From NCBI GenBank assembly GCA_025361565.1, contig JANYKN010000146.1:1-64000 (forward strand): a stretch of DNA of 64,000 nt, written 5' to 3'. The position numbers were made by a program, and so were the translations under genes. The notes under the pieces are model-generated. The model did no database searches. It was not told the DNA's origin and saw nothing but the letters and a program-made list of their open reading frames with translations. Within the stretch, counting starts at the first letter, position 1; every line of letters starts with the position of its first letter. The DNA comes from Bacteroidota bacterium (GTDB lineage Bacteria; Bacteroidota; Bacteroidia; Bacteroidales; NBLH01). Below are positions 50,946-60,640 of the stretch, one piece after another.

Positions 50946-52787
50946 ATGAAAAAAATGGTTGTACGCATTTTAGGATTCTGGCTAATTTCAGTAAACATTG
51001 CATTGAGCCAGGACGCACAGATTACTAACATTCAAAACAGAAACACATTTAGTTTGAATGGCAAATGGAATTATATTGTAGATCCATATGAAAATGGGTA
51101 CTATAATTATCGTTATGAACCTTATGATCAGATGGAGAGCATGTCCCGAAGTGCATTTTTCATGAATAGCGAAGCCAAAGGAAGCGAGCTAATCGAATAT
51201 GATTTTAACAATGCCTCCACTTTGTTAGTGCCACGGGACTGGAACTCACAGGAAAAGGAATTACTGTATTACGAAGGTACAATCTGGTACAGAAAACTAT
51301 TCGATTATAAAAAAAAGAAACCTTCAAACAGGCTTTTTGTGCATTTTGGTGGTGCCAATTATCAAACCGATGTGTATATGGACTATAAAAAACTTGGCAA
51401 ACATGTTGGTGGTTTTACACCTTTTAATTTTGAAATTACTAATTTACTAAAGGAAACTGACAATTATATTATTGCAAAAGTTGACAATAAACGAAAAGCA
51501 GAAGGTGTTCCAACTTTGAATACCGATTGGTGGAATTATGGTGGGCTTACCCGTGACGTGCAATTGGTGGAAGTTCCCGAAACTTTTGTTCAGGATTATT
51601 TTATTCAACTTGCTAAAGGTTCATACAATGAAATTTCCGGTTTTGTGCAATTAAATGGTAAAGAACAATCAACAAATTTAACAATTTCAATTCCAGAACT
51701 TAAGATTAATCAAATGGTTAAAACCGACGAAAAAGGCTTGGCAAATTTTACTTTTAAAATTTCAAAAGTGGTTTTATGGTCGCCTGAAAATCCAAAATTA
51801 TACGAGGTAATTGTTAAAACCAATTGGGAGCAATTGAGCGATCAGATTGGATTTAGGAACATTGAAACCAGAGGGAGCGAATTACTTCTAAATGGGAAGC
51901 CATTATTTTTAAGGGGAATTTCGATACACGAAGAAAATCCAATCAGAGGCGGCAGGGCAACAGGCATAGAAGATGCAAGAATGTTGTTGAATTGGGCCAA
52001 AGAATTGAATTGCAACTACGTTCGTCTGGCACATTATCCACACAACGAATATATGGTTCGGTTGGCCGATAAAATGGGAATTTTGGAATGGGAAGAAAAT
52101 CCAGTTTACTGGACCATCCAATGGCAAAATCAGGAAACCCTCGAAAATGCCAAAAATCAGCTAAAAGAAGTGATAACCAGAGATAAAAACCGTGCATCCG
52201 TTATTATCTGGTCGATGGCCAATGAAACTCCAGCCTCAGAACCACGCTTGGTTTTTATCCGTACATTAATTGATATGGCGCGTTCCATGGATTCTACACG
52301 CCTAATTAGCGCCGCACTTGAAAAGCACCAGAAACAGGATGAGCCGCTGACCATGGTACTTGAAGATCCTTTGGCCGAATCTATTGATGTTCTTGGAATG
52401 AACGAATATTTGGGCTGGTACGATGGTTTTCCCGAAAAAATCGGAAAAGTAAAATGGGAAATAAAATACAACAAACCGCTTATCATTACTGAGTTTGGTG
52501 GTGATGCGCTTCAGGGGTTACATGGCGATAAATCGGTTCGTTGGACTGAAGAGTTTCAGGAAGAAATTTATAACGAAACTATTAAAATGATGGTTAAGAT
52601 TCCTCAATTTAGAGGAGTGACACCTTGGATTTTGACCGACTTCCGCTCTCCACGAAGGACATTGCCAAATATCCAGGATGGATGGAACCGAAAAGGTCTT
52701 ATTTCTGAAACGGGGAATAAAAAACTGGCTTTCTGGATATTAAAGAAATTTTATGATGAAATGGAATTGAAATATAAAAAGAATTAG
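50946..52787 (+). CDS. Secreted glycoside hydrolase family 2 enzyme
   Basis: 613 residues. A signal peptide ends about NIALSQ. Then come the GH2 sugar-binding (about 35-210), immunoglobulin-like (210-310) and TIM-barrel (310-610) domains. The acid/base is Glu427 in IIWSMANETP and the nucleophile Glu516 in PLIITEFGGDA. N-E-x-P and the RLAHYPHNEYMVRLADKMGI segment fit beta-glucuronidase/beta-galactosidase-type members. It cleaves beta-linked sugars in the periplasm or outside; exact substrate open. It is not part of a SusCD locus. Confidence 0.9.
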   Translation: MKKMVVRILGFWLISVNIALSQDAQITNIQNRNTFSLNGKWNYIVDPYENGYYNYRYEPYDQMESMSRSAFFMNSEAKGSELIEYDFNNASTLLVPRDWNSQEKELLYYEGTIWYRKLFDYKKKKPSNRLFVHFGGANYQTDVYMDYKKLGKHVGGFTPFNFEITNLLKETDNYIIAKVDNKRKAEGVPTLNTDWWNYGGLTRDVQLVEVPETFVQDYFIQLAKGSYNEISGFVQLNGKEQSTNLTISIPELKINQMVKTDEKGLANFTFKISKVVLWSPENPKLYEVIVKTNWEQLSDQIGFRNIETRGSELLLNGKPLFLRGISIHEENPIRGGRATGIEDARMLLNWAKELNCNYVRLAHYPHNEYMVRLADKMGILEWEENPVYWTIQWQNQETLENAKNQLKEVITRDKNRASVIIWSMANETPASEPRLVFIRTLIDMARSMDSTRLISAALEKHQKQDEPLTMVLEDPLAESIDVLGMNEYLGWYDGFPEKIGKVKWEIKYNKPLIITEFGGDALQGLHGDKSVRWTEEFQEEIYNETIKMMVKIPQFRGVTPWILTDFRSPRRTLPNIQDGWNRKGLISETGNKKLAFWILKKFYDEMELKYKKN

Positions 52788-53001
52788 AAATTTCAATGCA
52801 CAAACTTGGTTTATTGAATGAATTGTAAAAGTTTATATTTCCTTTTTAGATTACTCTTTTTGATTTAATCAAAATAATCTTAATTTTGAATATATATCAG
52901 CCATAGATTTATCTGATTTACTGTGAATTGTATTCAAATGGCGATATGAAATATCGGTAAATTTCTTTAAAACTACTTTGTAATAAACAGAAACCATAGA
53001 A

Positions 53002-54357
53002 ATGGAATATGAGAAGCTGATTATCAAATATAATAAAGGAAAGAAACACATCTTCCTATTTGTTTGTATATTCTCAATAATTGGTTATACAATTGATTAT
53101 ATTTCATTTAATCAAAAATATGGCAGTATTCAGAAAATTTATCACATTTTAAGCCTTTTAATTTGTGTGTTTGCCTTGGTTTTGTTTGTTATCAGAAAAG
53201 GAAAATCAATTGTGTTTATTTTTAATTTGATTGCTTATACGGCTATTATCAATATAGTTTTCTCCCATGTTTTTTTTAATTCTTTTTACGAATCCCAATT
53301 TGGAGGTGCGTCAAATACGCTTTCCCGCGATATTTTTTTTCTGATTTGTTATCTTGCATTGGCAGGTTTTATATCCAGTAAACGGCATATTGTAATTCAA
53401 GGTCTTATAATTATTCTGCTAATTTCTTATTATCAATGGGGATTGAAATCAACATTTTTTATTGAAAATGGTCCAGTTTACATTTTGGTAACTATCGGAT
53501 TTTGTCTAGTTATGTTTTTCTTTACTTCAGTAGTTAAAGATTCTTTGTTTAATTTATCAGAGTCAAACCAAAAATTGATAGAATCCAATCATGAATTGAA
53601 ATCTCAGCATGAAGAACTGGAAACAACCCTTAATTTGTTGCAAACAACCCAGAATCAATTGGTTCGTTCAGAAAAGATGGCTTCATTAGGAGTTCTTGCC
53701 GCTGGTGTGGCGCACGAAATAAATAATCCGCTCAATTTTATTCAAGGTGGGGTTTATGGAATTGAGCAATATTTCGAAGAAAATCTTAGGGATCATTTGG
53801 ATGAATTGGTACCGCTAGTTGCGGGAATTAAGGAAGGTGTAAAGCGATCATCCAGTATAGTTACAAGTCTCAATCTGTTTAGCCGACAGGGAACTTCGGA
53901 CTTTGAAAAATGTGATATCCATTCTATCATTGACAGTTGCCTGATTATGTTGTATAACCAGATAAAATTCAGGATTGAAATTATAAAAAACTATACAGAA
54001 GAATTATACTCCCTTATAGGTAATGAAGGGAAACTGCATCAGGTTTTTTTGAATATTCTTTCAAATTCAAGCCAGGCAATCGAAGAAAAAGGTAGCATTA
54101 CCATTGCCACAGAAATAAAAGATAGCGAATTTGTTGTTTCCATTCGTGATACGGGTTGTGGCATCAGCGATGAAAACCTGGCTAAAGTTAGTGATCCATT
54201 TTTTACCACAAAAGAGGCGGGCAAAGGAGTTGGACTTGGCTTGTCGATTGTATATACAATTATTGGAGAGCACAATGGCTCAATTGAATATAAATCGGAA
54301 CAAGGAAAATGGACAGAGGTTATTGTAAAATTACCGTTGGATAGTAAAATAATTTAG
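53002..54357 (+). CDS. Membrane sensor histidine kinase
   Basis: 451 residues. Six hydrophobic segments (about 17-34, 45-64, 70-92, 110-126, 130-144, 158-176) form an N-terminal membrane sensor of unknown signal. A coiled coil (185-225) leads to the phospho-acceptor His238 in LAAGVAHEINNPL. The ATP-binding domain has N box GKLHQVFLNILSNSSQAIEE, G1 DTGCGISDENLA, F box DPFFTTKEAGKG and G2 GVGLGLSIVYTII. All kinase motifs are intact. There is no receiver domain in the chain and no response-regulator gene nearby, so it is an orphan kinase. Confidence 0.93.
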   Translation: MEYEKLIIKYNKGKKHIFLFVCIFSIIGYTIDYISFNQKYGSIQKIYHILSLLICVFALVLFVIRKGKSIVFIFNLIAYTAIINIVFSHVFFNSFYESQFGGASNTLSRDIFFLICYLALAGFISSKRHIVIQGLIIILLISYYQWGLKSTFFIENGPVYILVTIGFCLVMFFFTSVVKDSLFNLSESNQKLIESNHELKSQHEELETTLNLLQTTQNQLVRSEKMASLGVLAAGVAHEINNPLNFIQGGVYGIEQYFEENLRDHLDELVPLVAGIKEGVKRSSSIVTSLNLFSRQGTSDFEKCDIHSIIDSCLIMLYNQIKFRIEIIKNYTEELYSLIGNEGKLHQVFLNILSNSSQAIEEKGSITIATEIKDSEFVVSIRDTGCGISDENLAKVSDPFFTTKEAGKGVGLGLSIVYTIIGEHNGSIEYKSEQGKWTEVIVKLPLDSKII

Positions 54358-54369
54358 TGCCAAATTCAA

Positions 54370-54588
54370 TCAATTTATGATTAATCTAACCAAGATTGGA
54401 ATACCAAAAATTGCAGCTAGAGTTATGTAAGCATAAGGGCTTGCAAAATTAAATGTCCAACCCATTGATGTATAAAGTTTTGGAACCATCAGCCGTGGAT
54501 CTTTTCTGTTAAAATAAAATAAGCCTTTCCAGTTACCAGGATCTTTACTCATTGCATCAAGCATTTGTTTTTCTAATTTTGTTTTCAT
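54370..54588 (-). CDS. DUF5808-type small membrane protein
   Basis: 72 residues. DPGNWKGLFYFNRKDPRLMVPK and SMGWTFNFASP match what I recall of the DUF5808 domain (W-x-G-x-x-Y-x-N-x-x-D-P-R ... G-W-T-x-N-F). A C-terminal hydrophobic helix (YAYITLAAIFGIPILVRLII) should anchor it. It is convergent with the histidine kinase gene. Function unknown. Confidence 0.75.
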   Translation of the reverse strand: MKTKLEKQMLDAMSKDPGNWKGLFYFNRKDPRLMVPKLYTSMGWTFNFASPYAYITLAAIFGIPILVRLIIN

Positions 54589-54671
54589 TATGTTGAAATT
54601 TAATGAATTAGATGTCGTTTAAATCAATAAATAAAATTGTACTTTGAGGAATTAAAATTACTAAATTTCCA

Positions 54672-55991
54672 TTAAAACTTCAATCCACCGCTAATTTGGA
54701 GTAATTGTATTTCGGCAATTTTTGCATAATATTGGGCAAAGAGCAACCGGTTTTCTGCATCAAATTCCTTTCGCTGTATTTCCCTGAAATCTATTTCATT
54801 GATAGAACCTAGTTTGTACAACTCTATTGCAAACTGAAGGTTTTTGCGTGCATTTACCAGATTTTCAGATTCGAGTTTAATTTGCTTTAAGTCACTCGAA
54901 TAATCGTTGTAGTTTTGATACAAATCCGATTTGATGTTATTCATTTCACTTTCTTCTTCCAATTGTGCCGATTGGTATTCAACTTTACCAATTTGCCGTT
55001 TCCTATTATCATTAAAACCGTTAAAAATATTGTAACTGAGCCTTAGTCCTATGTTTGGTCCAAAATTTTGGCTCAACTCCAGTGAGCCTGAAGAATAATG
55101 AGAGTGATAATACTCATAATCGGCATAAAGCGATAAGGTGGGCAGAAAATTACTTCTGTTTTCTTTTAACGCAAGTTCTTTTATCTGAACATTGCTTTTG
55201 GCAAGCAACAGAGATTTGTTTTGTTCAGTCAGCGATTTCTCCAGTTCGGAATAATTAAGTTCTGGAGCCATTTCCATTTCGGTATCCACAGTAAATTGAA
55301 CCTCTGGTAAACGCCCAATTATTCGGTTTATATCTGCTTTTAAATTAACAATTCGGGTTTCCTCCTTTAGCAGCATGGAGCTATCGTTGCTCAAATCGAG
55401 GCTGGCTTGGATTCTATCAATTTCGGAAGCAGCACCCAACCTAAACTTTTTTTCGGCCAAATCTAAACGAAACCGACTGATTCCAAGGGTATATTTTAGA
55501 ACTTCGGCCAGTTTTTGTTCCTGCACCAATGCATAATAATTAGAAGCCAACTGGATATAAACATTTTCAGTTTCAAGCTGCAATTGGATGTTTCCGAATT
55601 TTTCGAGTTCGCTCAAACGGCTTTTGGTCACAAACATTTTAGAGCCATCGAACAGTGTCCAGTTCAGTTGAACCAATGCGTCGATCATATTATTGCGCAC
55701 GCCATTGTTTATATCGTCAGTTCCATCAAAATAAGTTGTTTTATTATCGGTAGTGGAATAGTTATTTGCAGCACTTGCGCCAACGACTGGCAAAAAACCG
55801 GCATTTCCTAATGTATTGTTTAGCTTGCTGATTTCTGTGTTGCTTTTGGTAATTAAAATACCATAGTTATTTTGCATTGCGATAGTGAGCAAGTCGATAA
55901 ATTGCACGGTATCATTTGTTTGGGCATTTAAACCGACCGGTATTTTCAGAAATAATAGAAATAGAAAACTTGAAGAGATGATTCGTTTCAT
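54672..55991 (-). CDS. TolC-family outer-membrane efflux protein
   Basis: 439 residues. A signal peptide (FLFLLFLKIPVGLNAQ) is followed by two homologous halves of long amphipathic helices with short beta strands, the OEP/TolC repeat: ENVYIQLASNYYALVQEQKL, LAEKKFRLGAASEIDRIQASL, then LALKENRSNFLPTLSLYADYEY, GLRLSYNIFNGFNDNRK and QFAIELYKLGSINEIDFREIQ. It forms a trimeric tunnel through the outer membrane and periplasm. Last gene of the RND efflux operon (adaptor, pump, channel in order of transcription). Confidence 0.93.
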   Translation of the reverse strand: MKRIISSSFLFLLFLKIPVGLNAQTNDTVQFIDLLTIAMQNNYGILITKSNTEISKLNNTLGNAGFLPVVGASAANNYSTTDNKTTYFDGTDDINNGVRNNMIDALVQLNWTLFDGSKMFVTKSRLSELEKFGNIQLQLETENVYIQLASNYYALVQEQKLAEVLKYTLGISRFRLDLAEKKFRLGAASEIDRIQASLDLSNDSSMLLKEETRIVNLKADINRIIGRLPEVQFTVDTEMEMAPELNYSELEKSLTEQNKSLLLAKSNVQIKELALKENRSNFLPTLSLYADYEYYHSHYSSGSLELSQNFGPNIGLRLSYNIFNGFNDNRKRQIGKVEYQSAQLEEESEMNNIKSDLYQNYNDYSSDLKQIKLESENLVNARKNLQFAIELYKLGSINEIDFREIQRKEFDAENRLLFAQYYAKIAEIQLLQISGGLKF

Positions 55992-56018
55992 GTAAATGTC
56001 TTTTTATATGCTTAATTT

Positions 56019-59000
56019 TTAATTAACCTCCTGCATTGCATGAATTCTTTTCTCACTATGCACCTTTTCTGCTTTTCCCCTTACTTTCTTTGAAGTCAAA
56101 TAAATATACAATGCAGGAATAACAAAAAGTGTTAGCACCAGCGAAAAAGTTAAGCCACCGATAATAACGATTCCCAAGGGAATACGGCTGGTTGATGCAC
56201 CTCCCAATGCCATGGCTATTGGAACTGCACCAAGAACGGTGGCCAAACTAGTCATTAAAATTGGGCGGAAACGCTGAGTAGCTGCATCAATTACGGCTTC
56301 CCGAATGGTTAATCCATCCGCTTTTCTTTGGTTGGCAAATTCAACAATCAAGATACCGTTTTTGGTTACAATACCAACCAGTACAATTATTCCAATTTCG
56401 CTGAAAATATTCATTGTTGCTCCGTAAAGCCAAATTGACAACACTGCTCCTGCAAGTGCAAGTGGCACCGTTAACATAATTATCAACGGATCCGAAAAAC
56501 TTTCGAATTGTGCAGCTAAAACCAAATAAATTAGAACCAAAGCCAGTAAGAATGCAAAAATAAGACTGCTTGAACTTTCGGCAAATTCTTTTGAAACTCC
56601 TGATAATGTTGTACTAAAAGTATCGTTAAGTACCTCTGCTTTGATTTTATCCATTGCCTGAATGCCTTGTCCGAGTGATACACCTTTGGCCAGGCCCGCT
56701 GAAATTGTAGCCGAAACATATCGATCATATCGATAAAGTTGTGGCGGTGTGCTTTCGTATGTTAATTTTACAAGATTGTCCAGCTGAACGGTTTCACCCT
56801 TATTGTTTTTAACCGCAATGGTCTTTAAATCAAGCGGCTCATTTCGGTTAAATAGTTCGGCCTGACCAATAACCTGATATTGCTTACCATCCAGGATAAA
56901 ATATCCGTAACGTTGTCCGCCAAAAAATAGTTGTATAGTTTCGGCAATATCCCTTACCGAAACCCCCATTTCCCGTGCTTTATTTCTGTCAATTTCAACC
57001 CTGAGTTCAGGTTTGTTAAACTTCAGGTTCAAATCTACAACTGAAAAGGCAGGATTGTTCTGGGCTTTGTCCATAAATTTGGGAATAGCTTCTTTTAACG
57101 CTTCAAAATTCGGAGCCAGAATTACGTATTGAACAGGTAATCCGCCACCAGTGCTACTACTTATGGTTTGATCCTGAATTACGAATGAACTGGCAAAATT
57201 CATTTTTCTAACAATTGCAGTTAATTCATCCGCAAGCTGAGATTGCGACTTTTTTCTTTCTGATGGCGGTATTAGAGTGATACGGTTCATTCCGCTATTG
57301 GTTGATGACGAAGAACCAAATCCCGGTGCTGTAATACTTAAAAGCGCATCCTTTTCGGGCAAAGAATCAAGAATCGTTGCAATTTGTAATACATATTCGT
57401 CCATTTTGGTATATGAAACCCCTTCTGGAGCAGTTGACATAATTCTGAGACGGCTTTTATCTTCCATTGGTGCCAGTTCCGAAGGAATGTCTTTTCCAAT
57501 AAAGAAAATGATAAAACCGGAAACTACCATTATCACAACGGCAATCCACGAGCGATTGATGTATTTATCTAATGTTTTGTTATAAGTGCTAATCATTCCT
57601 TCGAAAAATGGCTCCGTTTTTCTGAAAAGCCAGTTTTGTCGTTCGCGACGTTTCAAAATCCTTGCACTCATCATAGGCGTAAGCGTAAGCGAAACAACTG
57701 CCGAAACTATAACCGAACCTGCCACCACTATTCCGAATTCCCTGAAAAGCCTTCCGGTTAAACCGCTTAAAAATATAATGGGTAGAAATACTGCCGAAAG
57801 TGTTATGGTTGTTGAAATGATTGCAAATACAATTTCTTTTGATCCTATATGAGCCGCTTCAAAGGGTTGCATTCCCTTTTCCACTTTCGAATAGATATTT
57901 TCCATTACCACAATGGCATCATCAACTACAATTCCTGTTGCTAAAACGATTCCAAGCAAAGAAAGAATATTGATTGAAAAATCGGAAACATACATAATAA
58001 AAAAAGTGCTTATCAGTGATATTGGAATGGCTATAATGGGTATCATGGTAGTCCGCCAGTCACGTAGAAACATGAAAATAACCAATGCTACCAGTATAAA
58101 GGCCAGCAGGATGGTTTCCTGTACCTCGGTGATAGCTTTTCGAATGGTTTTGGTTGTATCCTGTGCAATTCCAATTTTGATATCGGCAGGCAAATCTTTT
58201 TTAATCTGTTCAACGCGCCTAAAGGCTTCATCCACAATTTCAATGTAATTTGCACCAGGCTGTGGTGTTAGCGCAACTCCAACCATTGGAATTTTGCCAT
58301 TTCCACGTAAAATTGTACGTTCATTTTCAGGCGACAAACGAGCTTTCCCAACATCTTTAAAACGTATAAGTGCACCATCCTGCTCGGAAAGAATCATATT
58401 GTCAAAATCATCTTCAGAAGTCAGACGGCCCATGGTTCTAATGGTCAATTCGTTTGTTAAGCCTTCAATTCTTCCTGCCGGAACCTCCACGTTTTCACGA
58501 AGCAATGCGGTGCGCACATCAAGTGGGGTTAAATGATAGGCAGCCAGTTTAATGGGATCAAACTCAAGTTTCATCGCATATTTTTTCTCGCCCCATATTC
58601 TTATTTCGCTTACTCCATCTATTGTTTGAAGCCTTTCTTTAAAATTACGGATTGCAAAATCGGTTAATTCAATCAAGTTTCTTTTATCGCTTTGCACCGT
58701 AATGGATAAAACAGTTTCGGCATTGGCGTCCGATTTATTCACTACTGGAGGATCTGCATCAGGAGGTAAACTGCGGATAGCACGCGAAACTTTGTCACGT
58801 ACATCATTTGCAGCCCTTTCCATATCAATTCCCAGGTTAAATTCTACAGTTATGTTGCTTCTTCCATCAGAACTAACAGAACTTAAGCTGCGAACTCCTG
58901 AAATACTGCTTATAGATTCTTCAAGTGGTTCGGTAATTTGTGATTCTATTACTTCCGCATTAGCTCCTGTATATGAAGTTGATACTGTAATAATTGGAGG

Positions 59001-59123
59001 ATCTACACTTGGATATTCCCTGACTCCAAGAAAAGTAAAACCAATAATCCCAAAAAGTACAATGGTTATCGAAACCACTGTGGAAAGTACGGGACGGTTA
59101 ATAAATAATGAAGAAATATTCAT
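56019..59123 (-). CDS. RND multidrug/solute efflux pump (AcrB/MexB type, HAE1)
   Basis: 1034 residues, full length for the hydrophobe/amphiphile efflux RND family. Twelve membrane helices are arranged as 1+5 and 1+5 around two large periplasmic loops. The proton-relay Asp pair is present in helix 4 (GIVVDDAIVVMEN), and the matching Lys of helix 10 lies in GIVTKNGILIVEFANQ. Other landmarks are the start SLFINRPVLSTVVSI, YPSVDPP, and the GGxxFSxxLTLFVIPALY end (GGLTFSLVLTLFVIPALYIY). It exports lipophilic compounds across the envelope, driven by protons. 14 bases separate it from the adaptor gene. Confidence 0.96.
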   Translation of the reverse strand: MNISSLFINRPVLSTVVSITIVLFGIIGFTFLGVREYPSVDPPIITVSTSYTGANAEVIESQITEPLEESISSISGVRSLSSVSSDGRSNITVEFNLGIDMERAANDVRDKVSRAIRSLPPDADPPVVNKSDANAETVLSITVQSDKRNLIELTDFAIRNFKERLQTIDGVSEIRIWGEKKYAMKLEFDPIKLAAYHLTPLDVRTALLRENVEVPAGRIEGLTNELTIRTMGRLTSEDDFDNMILSEQDGALIRFKDVGKARLSPENERTILRGNGKIPMVGVALTPQPGANYIEIVDEAFRRVEQIKKDLPADIKIGIAQDTTKTIRKAITEVQETILLAFILVALVIFMFLRDWRTTMIPIIAIPISLISTFFIMYVSDFSINILSLLGIVLATGIVVDDAIVVMENIYSKVEKGMQPFEAAHIGSKEIVFAIISTTITLSAVFLPIIFLSGLTGRLFREFGIVVAGSVIVSAVVSLTLTPMMSARILKRRERQNWLFRKTEPFFEGMISTYNKTLDKYINRSWIAVVIMVVSGFIIFFIGKDIPSELAPMEDKSRLRIMSTAPEGVSYTKMDEYVLQIATILDSLPEKDALLSITAPGFGSSSSTNSGMNRITLIPPSERKKSQSQLADELTAIVRKMNFASSFVIQDQTISSSTGGGLPVQYVILAPNFEALKEAIPKFMDKAQNNPAFSVVDLNLKFNKPELRVEIDRNKAREMGVSVRDIAETIQLFFGGQRYGYFILDGKQYQVIGQAELFNRNEPLDLKTIAVKNNKGETVQLDNLVKLTYESTPPQLYRYDRYVSATISAGLAKGVSLGQGIQAMDKIKAEVLNDTFSTTLSGVSKEFAESSSSLIFAFLLALVLIYLVLAAQFESFSDPLIIMLTVPLALAGAVLSIWLYGATMNIFSEIGIIVLVGIVTKNGILIVEFANQRKADGLTIREAVIDAATQRFRPILMTSLATVLGAVPIAMALGGASTSRIPLGIVIIGGLTFSLVLTLFVIPALYIYLTSKKVRGKAEKVHSEKRIHAMQEVN

Positions 59124-59137
59124 TTTAAATTCTATTA

Positions 59138-60178
59138 TTACTCTTTAATAATCTTTTTAACGATAACAGGCATCTTATCTTTAAGAGCCAGCAGCCCTGT
59201 TGATGCAATGGTGTCACCTTCAGAAATTCCGGAAATTATTTGTATCTGATCTGCTGTACGAATTCCGGTTTCTACTTGAACCAAACTGGCAAAATTATTC
59301 TTTATGACATATAAATTCTGGCCATTCATTAATGGAACCAAACAATAGGTGGGTATCATCATTGCTTTGTTTATTTTTTCGAGTTGAATTTTTAAATCTG
59401 CAAAAGCACCCGGAATAACTTCAGCTTTTGGATTGGCCATAATTGCACGAATAGTCAGTGAACGAGATTCTTGAGTAATCTGTGCCTGAAAAGCATAAAC
59501 TTTTGCCTGATATGTTTTTGAACTGCCAACAATGTTAAAATCAACGGGCATTCCATCATGAATATAAGTTGCGTATTTTTCAGGTACATTGAACTCAATT
59601 TTAAGTGGATCGAGCTGGACCAATGATGAAATTGTTGTTCCCACTGAAACATAAGCGCCTTCACTAACACTGCGTAGGCCAATAGTTCCGTCAAAAGGAG
59701 CAACAATCCTTGATTTTCTGATTTTTGAATTGGTTAAATCGATATCGGCTTTTGTGGTTTCTAAATCGGTATAAGCTTCATCATATTCCACTTTCGAAAT
59801 TCCATTGATGGCCAAAAGTTCCTTTTTCCGGGCCTCTGTTTCTTCAGCAAGTTTCAGTTGTGCCTGAAGTTTTCGCAGTTGCGCCTGCAATTCCGAATCA
59901 TCTATTTGCACTAATATGGTACCTTTTCTCACCAATTTCCCTTCTGAAATATTTAGCCTGTCAATTCTTCCAGCCACTTCGCATTTTAACTCAATCATTT
60001 CGCCAGGTTGAATGTTTCCCGTGGTTTTAATAATATTGTCAAGCTCTTGTGCTTTTACTTTATATGCTTCAATTTCAATTGCCGGTTTTTTAACATCACC
60101 TTCATTCTTTGTTTCTTTTTTGCACGAAAATGAAAGTATTCCAATTGCCAACAGTATTAAAGTTTTTGTTTTTTTCAT
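59138..60178 (-). CDS. RND efflux periplasmic adaptor lipoprotein
   Basis: 346 residues from ATG 60178; the longer frame lacks a signal peptide at its front. Signal and lipobox (LAIGILSFSC) place a lipid at Cys19. Then come the membrane-fusion-protein domains: barrel-sandwich/lipoyl part (IIKTTGNIQPGEMIELKCEVAGRI, LVRKGTILVQIDDSELQAQL), an alpha hairpin (about 105-155), the second lipoyl half (RIVAPFDGTIGLRSVSEGAYVSVGT), and the beta barrel and proximal domain. It joins the RND pump to TolC. First gene of the efflux operon. Confidence 0.94.
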   Translation of the reverse strand: MKKTKTLILLAIGILSFSCKKETKNEGDVKKPAIEIEAYKVKAQELDNIIKTTGNIQPGEMIELKCEVAGRIDRLNISEGKLVRKGTILVQIDDSELQAQLRKLQAQLKLAEETEARKKELLAINGISKVEYDEAYTDLETTKADIDLTNSKIRKSRIVAPFDGTIGLRSVSEGAYVSVGTTISSLVQLDPLKIEFNVPEKYATYIHDGMPVDFNIVGSSKTYQAKVYAFQAQITQESRSLTIRAIMANPKAEVIPGAFADLKIQLEKINKAMMIPTYCLVPLMNGQNLYVIKNNFASLVQVETGIRTADQIQIISGISEGDTIASTGLLALKDKMPVIVKKIIKE

Positions 60179-60640
60179 ATTTATTGTTGTTGCTGTATCA
60201 AAAGTTTGATGAATGAATTGTAAACACAAAATGATTTTAGCCAGATTTTATTCTGGTTTGCAAAAGTACTAGTTGATGGTCAAATAATTTGTATAATATT
60301 AAAAAACGTTTCTAAATTACTTTAAAATTTAATCTGTTCCCAAAACCCCCAAATTTTATCATTGAACTTCAACACCTTCTATTTTAAAGGTAATATGCTA
60401 AAAATAAGAATTATAGAAATGTTCCTTTTGGAAAACTCAGGGCTAAAATAACTTATTGAAATGGGATCGATATAAAATTTCAGCTATTTTCTTCGACACG
60501 CTATTTGTTCAAAACTTGCGGAGCTCAATCTAATTTTATAAGCAAAATATGATTTGAAATTGCTTGGATTTTTAAGTTTGATATATGAAAGAATTTTGTG
60601 TGATTAATGAAAGAAATTGAAATTGCACCATGTCCAATTT
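60179..60640. other. Leader and upstream region of the RND operon
   Basis: Reading leftward, the region holds a -7 element TACTTTTG at 60261-60268 (minus strand) without a clear -33 partner. Between it and the start codon lies a small palindrome, CCAGA-N6-TCTGG (60241-60256), which could be an operator. The remaining 370 bases, up to the lipoprotein gene, show no open frame or hairpin that I can support. Confidence 0.45.
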
